Notes: generated by a model from the sequence alone, not told the origin. A stretch of 64,000 nucleotides of DNA from Paraburkholderia ultramafica (GCF_902859915.1 NZ_CADIKK010000028.1:1-64000); one strand, 5' to 3'. Numbered from the stretch's first letter, positions 39,673 through 48,994 are shown. Numbers and translations: made by a program.

Positions 39673-40619
39673 TGTTCCTCCACGGTAAAACCAACCGACC
39701 CGGGAAATTGTGAATCACCTTCGGGCGATGCAGTTCGATTGAATCGCTGAAGTGTGCGAGGCTTGGTCTGATGCCCCGAAGCGTTAGTCTCCGTACGCAG
39801 CGAAGCGAGGACCTCCGTACGTTGATGATCAAGAAAAATGGCGCCGGGAGGGCGCGCCAATTCAAGAACGGACGAGTTCCGCAGCAAGAGCAACTCGTCG
39901 ACCTTGAGTTGATGAACCGGCGCTATGAGGTCGGGGCGACCGCATTTGCGTAGCATCACGACAGCGCGCGAAATAGCAAGCGTAAGTTCAACCTGCAAAC
40001 GCTCGGAATATTCGGGTTTCACATCGCTCGGTGGCTTTACCGACGTCCGGGTTGTTTTACATAGAAGCTCTTCAAGAAATTCCTTCAAAGGAGGGGACGC
40101 GAACTGACAGACGACATCGGCTGCTTCCAGCTTCAGCTGGATTTTGCGCAGATCGAAGGTTTTCCATGGACAGTTGCTTTTAACGATCTCAAGCTGCAAC
40201 GCGAACATCCACACCAACCTGAACATCCGAATGGCGGTGTCGGATGGGCTTGAGCGACTGTCATTGCGATACCAGGCCAGGAAAAGCTCTTCTCCGGCAA
40301 TCGATTCCAAAGCCGGGTCATCGTGTTCTGTGAAGAACGCGCGGAGTGTTGTCAACTCAGCGCGACGGCGGGCGGCGGCCTGTTCGCTTGACAGAGGGAG
40401 CGCGCATTGTTCAAAGCAGCCGAGCAATTCAATCGCGGTCGTCGGGCGCGCGAGCTGGACTAGCGATCGCTGTTCTTGCACCCACCTTGCATATGCAAGC
40501 TCCAGATTTTGTCCCAGGACGAGCTTTGAGCCGTCCTGGCGCACTAGATAGTAGGTGAGTACCCCTTTCCGGCCGCGACGCGCGCGCATCCCTGCCGGCC
40601 GATCAGTTCTCCGCGGCAT
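39669..40619 (-). CDS. integrase-like protein lacking a visible catalytic domain
   Basis: This 316-residue protein has a basic N-terminus and the beta-hairpin seen in phage integrases (GVLTYYLVRQDGSKLVLGQN, AYARWVQEQR). A helical core-binding-like domain follows (AELTTLRAFFTEHDDPALES, IRMFRLVWMFALQLEI). No HxxR box or terminal Tyr motif can be found in the C-terminal half. It may be a DNA-binding partner of the neighbouring recombinases. I prefer the ATG at 40619 (MPRRTDRPAG), with GGAG upstream, over the one at 40646. Confidence 0.65.
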   Translation of the reverse strand: MPRRTDRPAGMRARRGRKGVLTYYLVRQDGSKLVLGQNLELAYARWVQEQRSLVQLARPTTAIELLGCFEQCALPLSSEQAAARRRAELTTLRAFFTEHDDPALESIAGEELFLAWYRNDSRSSPSDTAIRMFRLVWMFALQLEIVKSNCPWKTFDLRKIQLKLEAADVVCQFASPPLKEFLEELLCKTTRTSVKPPSDVKPEYSERLQVELTLAISRAVVMLRKCGRPDLIAPVHQLKVDELLLLRNSSVLELARPPGAIFLDHQRTEVLASLRTETNASGHQTKPRTLQRFNRTASPEGDSQFPGSVGFTVEEQ

Positions 40620-41532
40620 GGGGTTTGCTCCGAGTTGTATAGACAAGTGAGACGTCGGGGCGAAGATGTCCCATTTCTTGGGACGTGATTTCCAGACAGT
40701 CCAGTGGGTCGAGGTCCATACTCAGTAGCGTTTCGAGGCGAGCTTGCGCGTAAGCGTGCCTCAGCCCGTGGAAGCCGTTGGAAAAATCCAGCACTCGAAG
40801 ACTTGCCGATGAGAAGGATTCCGAAACAGCTTGACCCCCACCGACGCAAAAATGTGCTGTCCGGCGTACCTTCCGGTCGATCACGACGGCGGGAGCGTCA
40901 AGCCGACGGGACTGCAATTGCAGGTGCAACTCATGCGGGATCAGAACGCTGCGCGCCAACCCACCTTTGCCGACGGTCCGGTAGATAGTACCCCCTGCCA
41001 TCCCTATGAACAGATCGTTGCGCCATGGTCGATTCGCCTCCGGCGCAAGTTCGGGAGCATCACGTAGTTCCGGAAATTCGGCTGCCCGAAGACCCGAATG
41101 AAAGGCAATCCTCGTCGCAAGAGCATTGTGCGATGCCTGACGACATGCGATTCGCTCCATTTGATCCAGCGTATATGCCCGTCCGACGGCAATCGTGGGG
41201 ATCCCGGCCTCGACGTGGGTCAGGGCCACGCTATATACCAGACTCAATGCTTGCCGGTGTTGATCAACGGTCTTTTGACGCCACCGCACGCTTTCTTGAC
41301 GCAGGTAGTCTTCTATTTCTGCGCGCGTTACAGGCGCGTCGATGCTTGCGCCTTGTGCGACGCGCCACCACAGAAAATCCCGAAGACACTGCTCGAAACT
41401 GCGAGCGGTACCCACCGACTTAATTACACGACGGACCAGTTTGCCGAGGGTAGTCTTCGACTGCCCCAATGCTAGTACGCTCGAGATACTTTTGCGCGCG
41501 GATTCTTCGACGGAGTGGGGGCGTTTGGTCAT
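40603..41532 (-). CDS. second tyrosine recombinase with complete catalytic residues
   Basis: This 309-residue recombinase carries all catalytic landmarks: the first Arg in FHSGLRAAEFPEL, a beta-Lys in VGKGGLARSVLIP, the HxLRH box as GFHGLRHAYAQ, and MGHLRPDVSLVYTTR with the Tyr nucleophile. A core-binding domain precedes it (SFEQCLRDFLWWRVAQG, EDYLRQESVRW). It overlaps both neighbours, ATGA at 41529-41532 and 17 bases with the downstream gene. Two active recombinases in one overlapping operon is unusual. Confidence 0.85.
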   Translation of the reverse strand: MTKRPHSVEESARKSISSVLALGQSKTTLGKLVRRVIKSVGTARSFEQCLRDFLWWRVAQGASIDAPVTRAEIEDYLRQESVRWRQKTVDQHRQALSLVYSVALTHVEAGIPTIAVGRAYTLDQMERIACRQASHNALATRIAFHSGLRAAEFPELRDAPELAPEANRPWRNDLFIGMAGGTIYRTVGKGGLARSVLIPHELHLQLQSRRLDAPAVVIDRKVRRTAHFCVGGGQAVSESFSSASLRVLDFSNGFHGLRHAYAQARLETLLSMDLDPLDCLEITSQEMGHLRPDVSLVYTTRSKPHAAEN

Positions 41533-41753
41533 TTCGCTTTCTCCCAGGCGAAATGGAGTCCAAGGACCTTGAGGAAGCGGTGGACGGTCGACTTGTGAAC
41601 CTTGATCTGAAACCGATCCTCAATCTTGTCGGCGAGATTCTGAAGCGAGTAAGCGCGCTTGTCCACCGCTTGCAAGCGCGCCGTTGTATACCGGCGGATC
41701 TGATCAACGATCGGCGCCCGGTTCAGCTTTGAGGGTTTGTTGCGTGTGCGCAT
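41529..41753 (-). CDS. small winged-helix HTH protein heading the recombinase operon
   Basis: This 74-residue basic protein has a predicted winged HTH (YSLQNLADKIEDRFQIKVHK, STVHRFLKVLGLHFAWEKAK) like the N-terminal DNA-binding domain of IS630/Tc1 transposases, but with no catalytic part. GGAGG lies 7 bases before its ATG, the best SD of the cluster, so it is likely the first translated gene. It may be a transcription or recombination accessory factor. Its stop overlaps the recombinase start. Confidence 0.65.
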   Translation of the reverse strand: MRTRNKPSKLNRAPIVDQIRRYTTARLQAVDKRAYSLQNLADKIEDRFQIKVHKSTVHRFLKVLGLHFAWEKAK

Positions 41754-41794
41754 GGCTCGACCTCCGTATTGGGAGTGTCACATCCACAAGGGGG

Positions 41795-41884
41795 GATGCA
41801 ACCCGCGCGGCCAGATGCCGCCGTCGCCCACAGGGGGCGACGGGTCAGGTACCTTTGCGGGTTGATGCGAGGCATACCCTGACC
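41795..41884. repeat. nested inverted repeats upstream of the recombinase operon
   Basis: A perfect hairpin CCGTCGCCC (41821-41829) with GGGCGACGG (41835-41843) is enclosed by CAACCCGC (41799-41806) and GCGGGTTG (41857-41864). GGTCAGG (41843-41849) also pairs with CCTGACC (41878-41884). They lie 40-130 bases before the winged-HTH gene and may be an operator or recombination site. Confidence 0.45.
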
Positions 41885-42266
41885 AGGGGCGGCAACGGCG
41901 GCGCGGAAGCCATTTCAACGTGAGGGGATTGATGGATCGCGGACAAGGCGCCGCTATATGCCACAGTGAGCACGCGAACCAATCTGAGGAGACGGGCGTG
42001 AACCGCGGATGCGATGCGCGCTGCGGCGCTCGCAAACACGTGTGTCAACGCCACGGGGCGTAGCCCGACGACAGATTGGTTTCTTGGTCGCAAATAGACA
42101 CGCCCTCTCTTCCCGGACGAGCAGAAAGGGCGGTTACGGTGACGCAGAGAATCCTGCGTAATTGACTTGCCGCTCAAAACCGAACGGCAACACCTGCGCG
42201 TTAATATGAAGCAAACCTTGGGTGCCCGGAGGCTGCCGCAGTAGCGGCGGGTACGACTACGACTAC
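41885..42266. other. non-coding region before the ParM-like fragment
   Basis: About 380 bases with no supported gene. The open frames here have atypical composition and no recognisable motifs. Confidence 0.35.
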
Positions 42267-42656
42267 TTATGCCAATGTACTGCAATAGAGCAGCGTTGTT
42301 TCAAAAACAAGCACGGTCGTTGTGAGAGTACAACATGCAAACACAAGCGCGGCATATTCACCGGTGCTCGGGAAATTGTCGTTCTCCGTGCGGATTACGC
42401 TTGATGCGACGCTTTGACTTTCAGACGTATCGATCACATAAGTGATGCCGCTAACCTCGACTTTGAGGTCAGCGTCGCGTGCGCCGATGCCTTCGACGAC
42501 GGATGCCAGATCGGTCCCGGCTGAGCGAATCGCGATCGAGGGAAAACTGCCAGTTCGGATCCCTCCTTCGTTGAGGAAGGCATATTTTGTGTGGCCAAAC
42601 CCTAGGTCCAGCCCGAGCGCTATCGTGCTTTTGCTAAATACCGGTTCGTTAAACAT
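42267..42656 (-). pseudogene. ParM/StbA-like actin-type plasmid protein (PRTRC-D-like), truncated
   Basis: The N-terminus reads TIALGLDLGFGHTKYAFLNE, then SFPSIAIRSAG and GEYAAL. This matches the nucleotide-binding start of ParM-type proteins, and especially PRTRC system protein D. After GEYAALVFA, near 42345, similarity stops and the frame ends after about 25 unrelated residues, where a full protein would exceed 300 residues. It is a plasmid- or ICE-derived remnant. GAGAGG precedes the ATG at 42656. Confidence 0.6.
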
Positions 42657-42671
42657 TTGGTCCTCTCGCAA

Positions 42672-43439
42672 TAGTATTGAAATCGACAGCAGGTTGGCAA
42701 CGTCTGAGCATGGGCATTCAATGCTCGGACATTGGCCCGGAAAATGACTCTTCGCGTCTCAGCTGCGGCAAACGCGGCTCCTCATTGGTGTGTCATTGGT
42801 AGCTTGCAGGGTGTCTTTCGACACGCAAGCGGGCTTGCAATGGACTCTGCCGTGGTCCCGCTTCACATCCTGAATCGACGACTACATAAGTGCCCCGCGA
42901 ACTACTGGTTGAAAGATGATCGGCCTGGAGCCGGCGCGCCCCCGCAGGAGTACGAGTTGCCGCGATACGTTTTCTTACGGGGTTGCACGTGCGGCCTACG
43001 TGCACCCCGTTGATAGCAATGGATTACTTTGAGAGAAATGTTGATGACTGTGCGGTGGCAGTGCAAATGGGGCGAGCGGGATGCTTAAGCTGCATCACGT
43101 CGGAAATTGCGGGGCGCCGGCGGCGCTGATATGGGAAGCCCTTTCGGTTGATTGTTCGCGTGACAAGGCAGCAATAAGCGACGCAATTACCTAGGAATCT
43201 GGTTTCCGGAGAGGTGGATGGGAGGGCTGTGCCCGTCCCGCAAGCGGCAGGCGCCGTTCGCGTCGCTGTCGAACGCACTCTTCGCAGATGTGCGATCTGG
43301 TGGGGCGTTCAGATCATGCAAAGATCCAAACGCTTTCTCTTCATGTGAGCACGCCTCGGTGCTCTTTCATCGGGTGTTGATCAGAAGACCAACGGCATGC
43401 CGGAACACCGGCGTTGGGAATCACGGACAAGATTAACTG
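42672..43439. other. degenerate region without a recognisable gene
   Basis: Open frames exist (for example 42732-43013) but none shows family motifs or a good SD. The region looks like decayed accessory DNA. Confidence 0.35.
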
Positions 43440-43679
43440 ATGTGCAACCATTTACGCAATACCCCGGAACCAAAAATTTTTGAAGCATCAATCTTTGTTG
43501 TGGAAGTCGACGTGTCTGTGTTGGTGAATCGGGCTACTTGCCTGCCTGGCAAGCCGCGACGTGTTCCTTACGACGGGATGATCGGGGAGGGCGAAGTGCC
43601 ACATAAGTGGAACATAGATCGTGCCATGATGTCGTGGTATAGCAGTGCCGTGCCTGCCCGTGCCGAGAGTCTGGCTTAA
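43440..43679 (+). pseudogene. possible remnant of an SOS-associated peptidase (YedK/HMCES-like)
   Basis: The frame starts MCNHLRNTPE, similar to the MCNHYR start of YedK-family proteins, where Cys2 is catalytic and forms a crosslink with abasic DNA. Only the start and a weak VNRATCLPG segment look related. At 79 residues it is far shorter than the usual 200 or more. The rest is unrecognised, so the assignment is tentative. Confidence 0.25.
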
Positions 43680-44668
43680 GTGCCACTTTCAAGCCTGTCG
43701 AGCAGATGGTCAGAATTCCTGGCGGACACGGGATCGAACCGCTTGATACCCTCTCCTACAAATCCGCTGGTCGTGCGGGTCCAACTGGACGTCGGGTTTT
43801 TACACGGCTTAGTGGCGCCTTTAGTGACGGTGGGCAACAGAGTCCCGGATCACCATTCAACAGGGGTATCTGCGTATGTGCGGCGCATATCATGGCCACT
43901 TGCCGGCCCACTCGGTTCAGGCAGGGAGCCGTCCCGCAGCTTGTGAACTCGATCTCTGACGGTAACAACGGACGGGCAACTTTCTAGAAGGAGGCGCACA
44001 CCGCTGTTGCGTTTAAGAACCTAGGTGCAGCATGGTAAATTGGTGTGAAACCCTTGCTGGGTAAGGGATGCGCGGAGTTATGGAGCCGCCCGATGCACCC
44101 TGACACAGCCGTATCCGGAATGACTTCACCGACGACTCGTTGATTACATGAACGTCGCTGATTAGGGAGAGCACTGCTCCAGCCGATGTACATCCTGAGG
44201 TGGAAGAGCGGGCGAAAACGCCGTATCTACCAACGTCCAGCGGCCTAATTGACAATCGAGTGGGGATACTCTTCTTTCAGGCGATTGATGACGCGTGCGA
44301 CCGGCTTGACGAAACACCAAAAAGCGAAGAAGACTGTGGTCGAGAATCGATTTCAAGGTGCGCGGCGCCGTTTGCGGAGCCGCTGTGCGGAAGCCAGTCG
44401 CGCGTCGCACGACTGACCGAAATTTCTCGTGAAAGTGGCGCCGACTGATGCGGCGAAAACCAGGTTAGATACTGGTTTCCGTGTGTCGCCACGAAGTATG
44501 GGTAGGATCGTGGGTAGGCGGTGATCGGGCAGGGTGGGAGTCAAACCTGGCAGGGCTGTCCGGGCGGTTGTTGGAGTCGGCTGCCTTCCGCCACAAGGCT
44601 TTGCGGGATTCTGGCGTTTCGAAAAATCCGTGCGTCAGGCTCCGGGTGTGGGTTTGTCTGCCTGAAAC
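43680..44668. other. degenerate region without a recognisable gene
   Basis: About 1 kb with only short, motif-free open frames. A TGGCGGACACGGGATCGAACC segment at 43720-43740 looks like a tRNA tail on the minus strand, but no full tRNA can be folded. Confidence 0.35.
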
Positions 44669-44948
44669 CTGATACGCGACGGCGCTGTCCATCGATCCGA
44701 ATCTGCAGAAAGACTGGCAAGCCGGCAAGAACAGCGCGCCGGCGGCACGGCCTGTCACGTGGAAGAACAAGGCGCTTGGCGCGCTCGCCAGCATGGCGGT
44801 GGTCAAGTTCCAGCTCAAGCGGCTGAGCCAGGGGCGGGAGACGCATCCGCGGGTGTCCCCGCTCAGGGCCCTGCTGTCGCAGCAGTTGGCAACGGCCTGC
44901 CATACCCGGCGCGATCGGCAATGGTCGGCGCGGCGGGCCATGCGCTAG
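44669..44948 (+). pseudogene. unidentified C-terminal protein fragment
   Basis: After a stop near 44668, a frame reads YATALSIDPNLQKDWQAGKN, then VTWKNKALGALASMAVVKF and QLKRLSQGRE, and ends with RRDRQWSARRAMR and TAG. It has good coding character and no start codon with SD, so it looks like the C-terminus of a larger, lost protein. I do not recognise the family. Confidence 0.3.
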
Positions 44949-45022
44949 ACGGCCTTGCGGCCCTTCGGCACGGAGCGAGGGGCCTGCGGGTGCGATCCCC
45001 GCGTGCTACTCCGCAAGGGCCA

Positions 45023-45289
45023 CTACTGCGGCACCTCGTTGTTCTTTGTTCCATCTTTGTCCATGTTGTCATGGCTTATCGTGTCTTCCTTCAGCGCGTC
45101 TTCCTTCATCCCATCTTTGGCGATACTGTCGGCGCTCGTCGCGTCGTGTTCCGTTGCATCGTTTGCCATGCTCTCCTGACTCACTGCGTCTTTAGACGCG
45201 GGGTCGGGTGACGTACTATCGGCAGCGAAGGCGCCCGCGATCGGCAAAGTCAAGCAGCAGGCGAGAAGGGTGGCGGTAAGCTTGTTCAT
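45023..45289 (-). CDS. pentapeptide MXKDX-type exported repeat protein
   Basis: This 88-residue protein has a signal peptide (LTATLLACCLTLPIAGAFAA) and an acidic mature part built of degenerate units such as MANDA, IAKDG, MKEDA and MDKDG. This resembles the pentapeptide MXKDX repeat family common in Burkholderia. Its function is unknown; it is probably periplasmic. A GGATCAC-type SD lies upstream of the ATG. It is one of few intact genes in this degraded stretch. Confidence 0.7.
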   Translation of the reverse strand: MNKLTATLLACCLTLPIAGAFAADSTSPDPASKDAVSQESMANDATEHDATSADSIAKDGMKEDALKEDTISHDNMDKDGTKNNEVPQ

Positions 45290-45785
45290 GGTGTGATCCT
45301 TCAGCGATTCATTAGTGAGGCCGGAAATCTCAAGGGCAGTAGCTCGACGATGCGGACCTCATCTTGCCTCGAACCCGCTGTCACCCTGGTCGTCCCGATG
45401 CCCGCGAGGGGGGCATTCTGTCGTCTCATTCTTGCGTCGGTAATCAACGCGAAGCAGTAGGGATTCCCTCCGATCCGCATGGGTAAAGACCCGCCATCTA
45501 TCTAAAGCGCAACGCGTCATCTACGCTGCCCGCCGAATTCGAATAAGTGTCTACGACAGCGCGGTCCGAGCCCATCGTGCCGTCAAATGCGTACTCCGAC
45601 CGGTTTGAAGAACGCCGCTAGGTTGCCCCCTACCCCAAGTGTAGGGGGGTGACCCATCCCAGGCTCCGTCGCTCTTGTCCAGAATCCAGATACGGGCAGA
45701 TGTAAAAGCTTGAGCAGCCCGCACTCGCAGTAGAGCATGACGTCCAGCGCGTATCGCGCTGGCTGACCCCTGGGACGGAGGTCAT
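45290..45785. other. intergenic region with hairpin
   Basis: No gene was recognised in about 500 bases. A GC-rich hairpin CCCCCTAC (45626-45633) with GTAGGGGG (45641-45648) is the only structured element seen. Confidence 0.4.
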
Positions 45786-46038
45786 ATGTTCAGTACCCGC
45801 GCATACCTCGGCAGTGTTGCAGCACTGCTGTTACTGCTGTTCGCCATTCCTTCATTCGCCCAGTCGTTCCGGGTGCAATGCCCGCCAACCACGTCGGCGC
45901 ATCCGACGGCGCTCCCTGCCGGAGCGCCTGAACCAGCCTACACCGGGCCGTCATACACCGGACAGACTTCCACGTCGACAGGCGTCATCAACGGCGCGAT
46001 CAAGTGCCAGCAGATCTCGGGCGGCGATGGCTACGCAA
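45786..46038 (+). pseudogene. multicopper oxidase N-terminal fragment
   Basis: A signal peptide (SVAALLLLLFAIPSFAQSF) is followed by VQCPPTTSAHPTALPAG, YTGPSYTGQ and GAIKCQQISGGDGYATMG. This matches the N-terminus of Burkholderia multicopper oxidase-type proteins. Similarity stops abruptly at ATMG, near 46038, where sequence from a GlxA-type regulator begins. Only about 80 residues remain of a protein normally several hundred long. Confidence 0.55.
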
Positions 46039-46039
46039 C

Positions 46040-46215
46040 GATGGGGGCTCATGATCGAACAGAGCCGGCATCCGCTCGAAGTCATCGCTAAAGAAACCGG
46101 CTTTCGCGACCGCCGCCATATGCGCGAGGCGTTCGTGCGCGGGTTTGGCGTTCCGCCCCAGACGGTCCGGCGCGACGCGCGCGTCTCACAATCACAATTC
46201 ACACCAACGTCGTGA
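46040..46215 (+). pseudogene. GlxA/AraC-family regulator C-terminal fragment
   Basis: A different frame reads RWGLMIEQSRHPLEVIAKET, GFRDRRHMREAFVRGFGVPP and QTVRRDAR, which is the second HTH of AraC/GlxA-type regulators. It begins exactly where the multicopper oxidase fragment ends, so two genes are fused by a deletion. A GlxA-type gene start also occurs at the right end of the window. Confidence 0.65.
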
Positions 46216-46379
46216 GGTGCCTTACGTCGATAAGTTGCAGAAATGGTACCCAATTCAGCATTGTTCGTCAGAAAGCGATTCGGCAAAAGAGCGAAAGGTC
46301 GCACTTGTAAACAGTGGAAAGGCTGACATAGCCGAATTCGCTGAGAGCGCGACCCTTTGGGGAGGTGTCGCGCCTCCGG

Positions 46380-46520
46380 CCGGTGCGAAGCTCAACCGTG
46401 CGGCCTCGTCGATGAACACGATCGCCGGGCGAATATCGTTAGCCTCCCGCACGAGGCGTTCCCACGAATCCCGCTGCGCGATAAGGTCGGTGCCACCATT
46501 CTGGCGCTCGCGTGGGACAA
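46380..46520 (-). pseudogene. AAA+ ATPase Walker-B fragment
   Basis: The minus strand reads DLIAQRDSWERLVREANDIR and PAIVFIDEAARL. This is nearly the same as LWDKLVREARDIRP and TIVFIDEADDVL in the intact tandem AAA+ gene at 47066-48994. It is a diverged partial copy of that gene or a relative. Confidence 0.6.
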
Positions 46521-46545
46521 AAGCTGTCTCACGCCAGCGTTGCCG

Positions 46546-46800
46546 TTAAAGGGATCGAAGCCAGGCCTTGTTGGCAAAGTGCCGCGAAGTTTTCTTGTCG
46601 CGGCGCCTTCTGAACGAACTGGACTTCGAGCAGCTCACCACCACAAAGCACGCCCCGACGTTTACGGTTGCAGAACACACCACATCTGCATGGGCAGGCG
46701 GATCCAAGTACAGACCGATCACATCGGCGGCCTTCGTCTCAAAATCCGGATCTTTGGACACCACGCGGGTATCGAGACGATGCGCGCCAGATGCGTTACA
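46546..46800 (-). pseudogene. IS630-family transposase fragment
   Basis: The frame reads SKDPDFETKAADVIGLYLDP then PAHADVV, which is the start of the IS630 DDE domain (VIGLYLxPPxxAxVxxxDE in the family). The motif then decays before the DEK box. Only a scrap remains, with no terminal repeats seen. Confidence 0.65.
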
Positions 46801-47065
46801 CCGTTATAAAAGTCACGCCCAATTGCGCGGCCAATTTGCGGCTGCACCGGAGCCTCGAGCCGTTGGCCGGTTTGCGCCATCAAGGCCGATGCTGCTATGG
46901 GCAATCCCCCCAATGCGTACCTTCCTCGACTGCTCGTCTTCCCGAAGGATACTCATCTCTCAGATGCCCACCTTCTCTTATCGGCCCAACAGTCTGTCAG
47001 ATCGAGTCTCGGCTACTACAAAAAAGCGGGCGGCCACCGCCGCCAGCCCTTTTGCTGCTGCGCCT

Positions 47066-48994
47066 TTACGCCAGTTCCTGCTCGTTCAGCACCGTACGGG
47101 AAGCGTGCTCGACGTCCTCTGGGCGGATCTCGTTGACGCTTTCGCGTAGCGCGCGCACCGCGGCGGCATCGATCGCTTTCTGCATAACGGCGTCCGCGTC
47201 GGCGATCGAGCGGCCCGCGAGCATATCGAGCAGCCGCGCACGGGTATCCGGCATGATCTCGTAGGTGCTGCCGGCGAGCCTCGTGAGCTTGGCGCTGGCA
47301 TAGCGCGCCATGTCCTCGCTGCCGGGCACATCGAACAGGATCTTCTCCTCGAAGCGGCCGCCGCGCAGGGCAGCCGAATCGAACTGCTCCAGGTGGTTGG
47401 TCGCCGCGATGTAGACGATGTCGCGCATCCGGCCAGCGGCGCCGTCCATTGTGGTGAGGACGTTGTTGGTGAGCGTGGCAACGTTCGAAAACCGCCGGTC
47501 GCGCAGGACGTCGTCCGCCTCGTCGATAAAGACGATGGTCGGGCGGATATCGCGCGCCTCGCGCACCAGTTTGTCCCACAACCCGGGATCGGCGACGATT
47601 TTGGCGCCGGTCGTCTCCAGGAACGCGAAGTCGCTTTCCTTGGCGAGCGACCTGCCCGCCTCAGTCTTGCCGGTGCCAGGGGGGCCGGCAAACACCAACC
47701 CGGCAGGAATGCGGCCACCGATCTTCTCGAGGTTGTACACGTTCTTCATCTTGAAAGCGAGGTCGCGCAGCACCTCCCGCGATTGCTCGGGCATGATGAT
47801 CTCGTCGATCGGCTTGACGTTCTCCGGCAGCTTGCCCTTGCGCCCTTGCAGCAGGCGCATGGCCTTCATGGCGATATCGAACGTCACGCGCCCCGGGCCA
47901 AAGGTGCCGTCATTGCGCATTTCCTTGAGCTGCCCACCGAGCGAATCGAGGCGGCTCGCGCTGAAGCCTTCCCAGCGCTCCGCGAGGTTCGTCAACGTGC
48001 CGGTGTAGATGCAGCCCTGGCCGAACGCCGTGTACAGGGTCTTGTTGAGGATCGCCCTGCGGGCCTCGAAGTCGGGCGGGGGCACCTCGATCTTGTAGTC
48101 GAAGCGGCCTTCGCGGATCGATGCGCGGTCCAGGTTGTCGATGAAATTGGTCGCCGCCACCAACACCACCGGCGTGCCACGCAGCGACACGATCTCGGTG
48201 AGCAGGACGTTGGTCATGTCCTGATCCATCGAGTGCGCACCGCCCGCGTCGCGCGACTTCACGAACGAATCGAATTCGTCGATGAACAGCACGCCCGCGC
48301 CCTTGCGCCGTGCTTGGTCAAACACCGCCTTGATCTTCTGCGGGGTCTCGTTGACCCACTTGGAGGCGACGTCGCCGTAGGCGATCGACAGGAACGGCAC
48401 GTTCAGTTCACCGGCCAGCGCCTCGGCAAACAGGGTCTTGCCGTTGCCCGGCTCGCCAAAGAACAGCATGCCGTTGCGCGATTTAGCGGCAGGCTGTCCC
48501 TGCGGCGTACCCTTGCCCTGATCCTGCAAGGCGAGGATCTCCCTCGCGGCAGCCAGCATGCGCTTTTTGGTCTCGGCCATGCCGACGATGGCGCTGAAGT
48601 TAAAGCGCGCGCGCTGCACCAGATGATTGAAGGTGTATTCAGGCTGCGGCGGCTGTTTCGGCTGCGCCAGGCCTGACGGCTTTTGGGGAACCGGCGCTCG
48701 CGGCTGTTCAGTGGTGACGGTCGGCCTCGGGAGGGGCTCGTGGATGGCTGGCTCTTGAGAGGCTGTCGAAATAGCAGGCTCAGCAGAGCCCGCCGGCATC
48801 GCGGACATCACCCTAGCGGCGGGAGTCGATGGTGCAGCCTCAATCGGTTGGGCAGGTCCGGTGCGCGCGACGACAGTCGGCGCAGCGCGCGTGATCTTCG
48901 CTTCGAGCGGAACCGTGACAATGCCCCCGTTGATGATAAGTTGGTCCGGCGCGCGGTACGCGCGATACAGCTTCTGAATGCCAAAAAGATTCAT
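47066..48994 (-). CDS. tandem AAA+ ATPase, two complete ATPase domains
   Basis: This 642-residue protein has a Pro-rich N-terminal part, then D1 with Walker A GEPGNGKT and Walker B VLFIDEFDS, and D2 with Walker A GPPGTGKT and Walker B VFIDEADDV. Arg-finger-like segments (REGRFDYKIE, RGGRFEEKI) are present in both. It is an unfoldase/remodelling-type p97/SpoVK relative. I start it at the ATG at 48994 (MNLFGIQKLYRAYRAPDQL), with GAGG upstream. It is intact while nearly everything around it is broken, and is likely plasmid or ICE cargo. Confidence 0.85.
   Translation of the reverse strand: MNLFGIQKLYRAYRAPDQLIINGGIVTVPLEAKITRAAPTVVARTGPAQPIEAAPSTPAARVMSAMPAGSAEPAISTASQEPAIHEPLPRPTVTTEQPRAPVPQKPSGLAQPKQPPQPEYTFNHLVQRARFNFSAIVGMAETKKRMLAAAREILALQDQGKGTPQGQPAAKSRNGMLFFGEPGNGKTLFAEALAGELNVPFLSIAYGDVASKWVNETPQKIKAVFDQARRKGAGVLFIDEFDSFVKSRDAGGAHSMDQDMTNVLLTEIVSLRGTPVVLVAATNFIDNLDRASIREGRFDYKIEVPPPDFEARRAILNKTLYTAFGQGCIYTGTLTNLAERWEGFSASRLDSLGGQLKEMRNDGTFGPGRVTFDIAMKAMRLLQGRKGKLPENVKPIDEIIMPEQSREVLRDLAFKMKNVYNLEKIGGRIPAGLVFAGPPGTGKTEAGRSLAKESDFAFLETTGAKIVADPGLWDKLVREARDIRPTIVFIDEADDVLRDRRFSNVATLTNNVLTTMDGAAGRMRDIVYIAATNHLEQFDSAALRGGRFEEKILFDVPGSEDMARYASAKLTRLAGSTYEIMPDTRARLLDMLAGRSIADADAVMQKAIDAAAVRALRESVNEIRPEDVEHASRTVLNEQELA

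Noticed and set aside
43720-43740. possible tRNA 3' end on the minus strand (GGTTCGATCC-like with CCA)
   Set aside because: No acceptor, D or anticodon arms can be folded around it.
44985-45015. T-arm-like GCGGGTGCGATCCCCGC
   Set aside because: Loop does not match TTCGAAT and no cloverleaf is possible.
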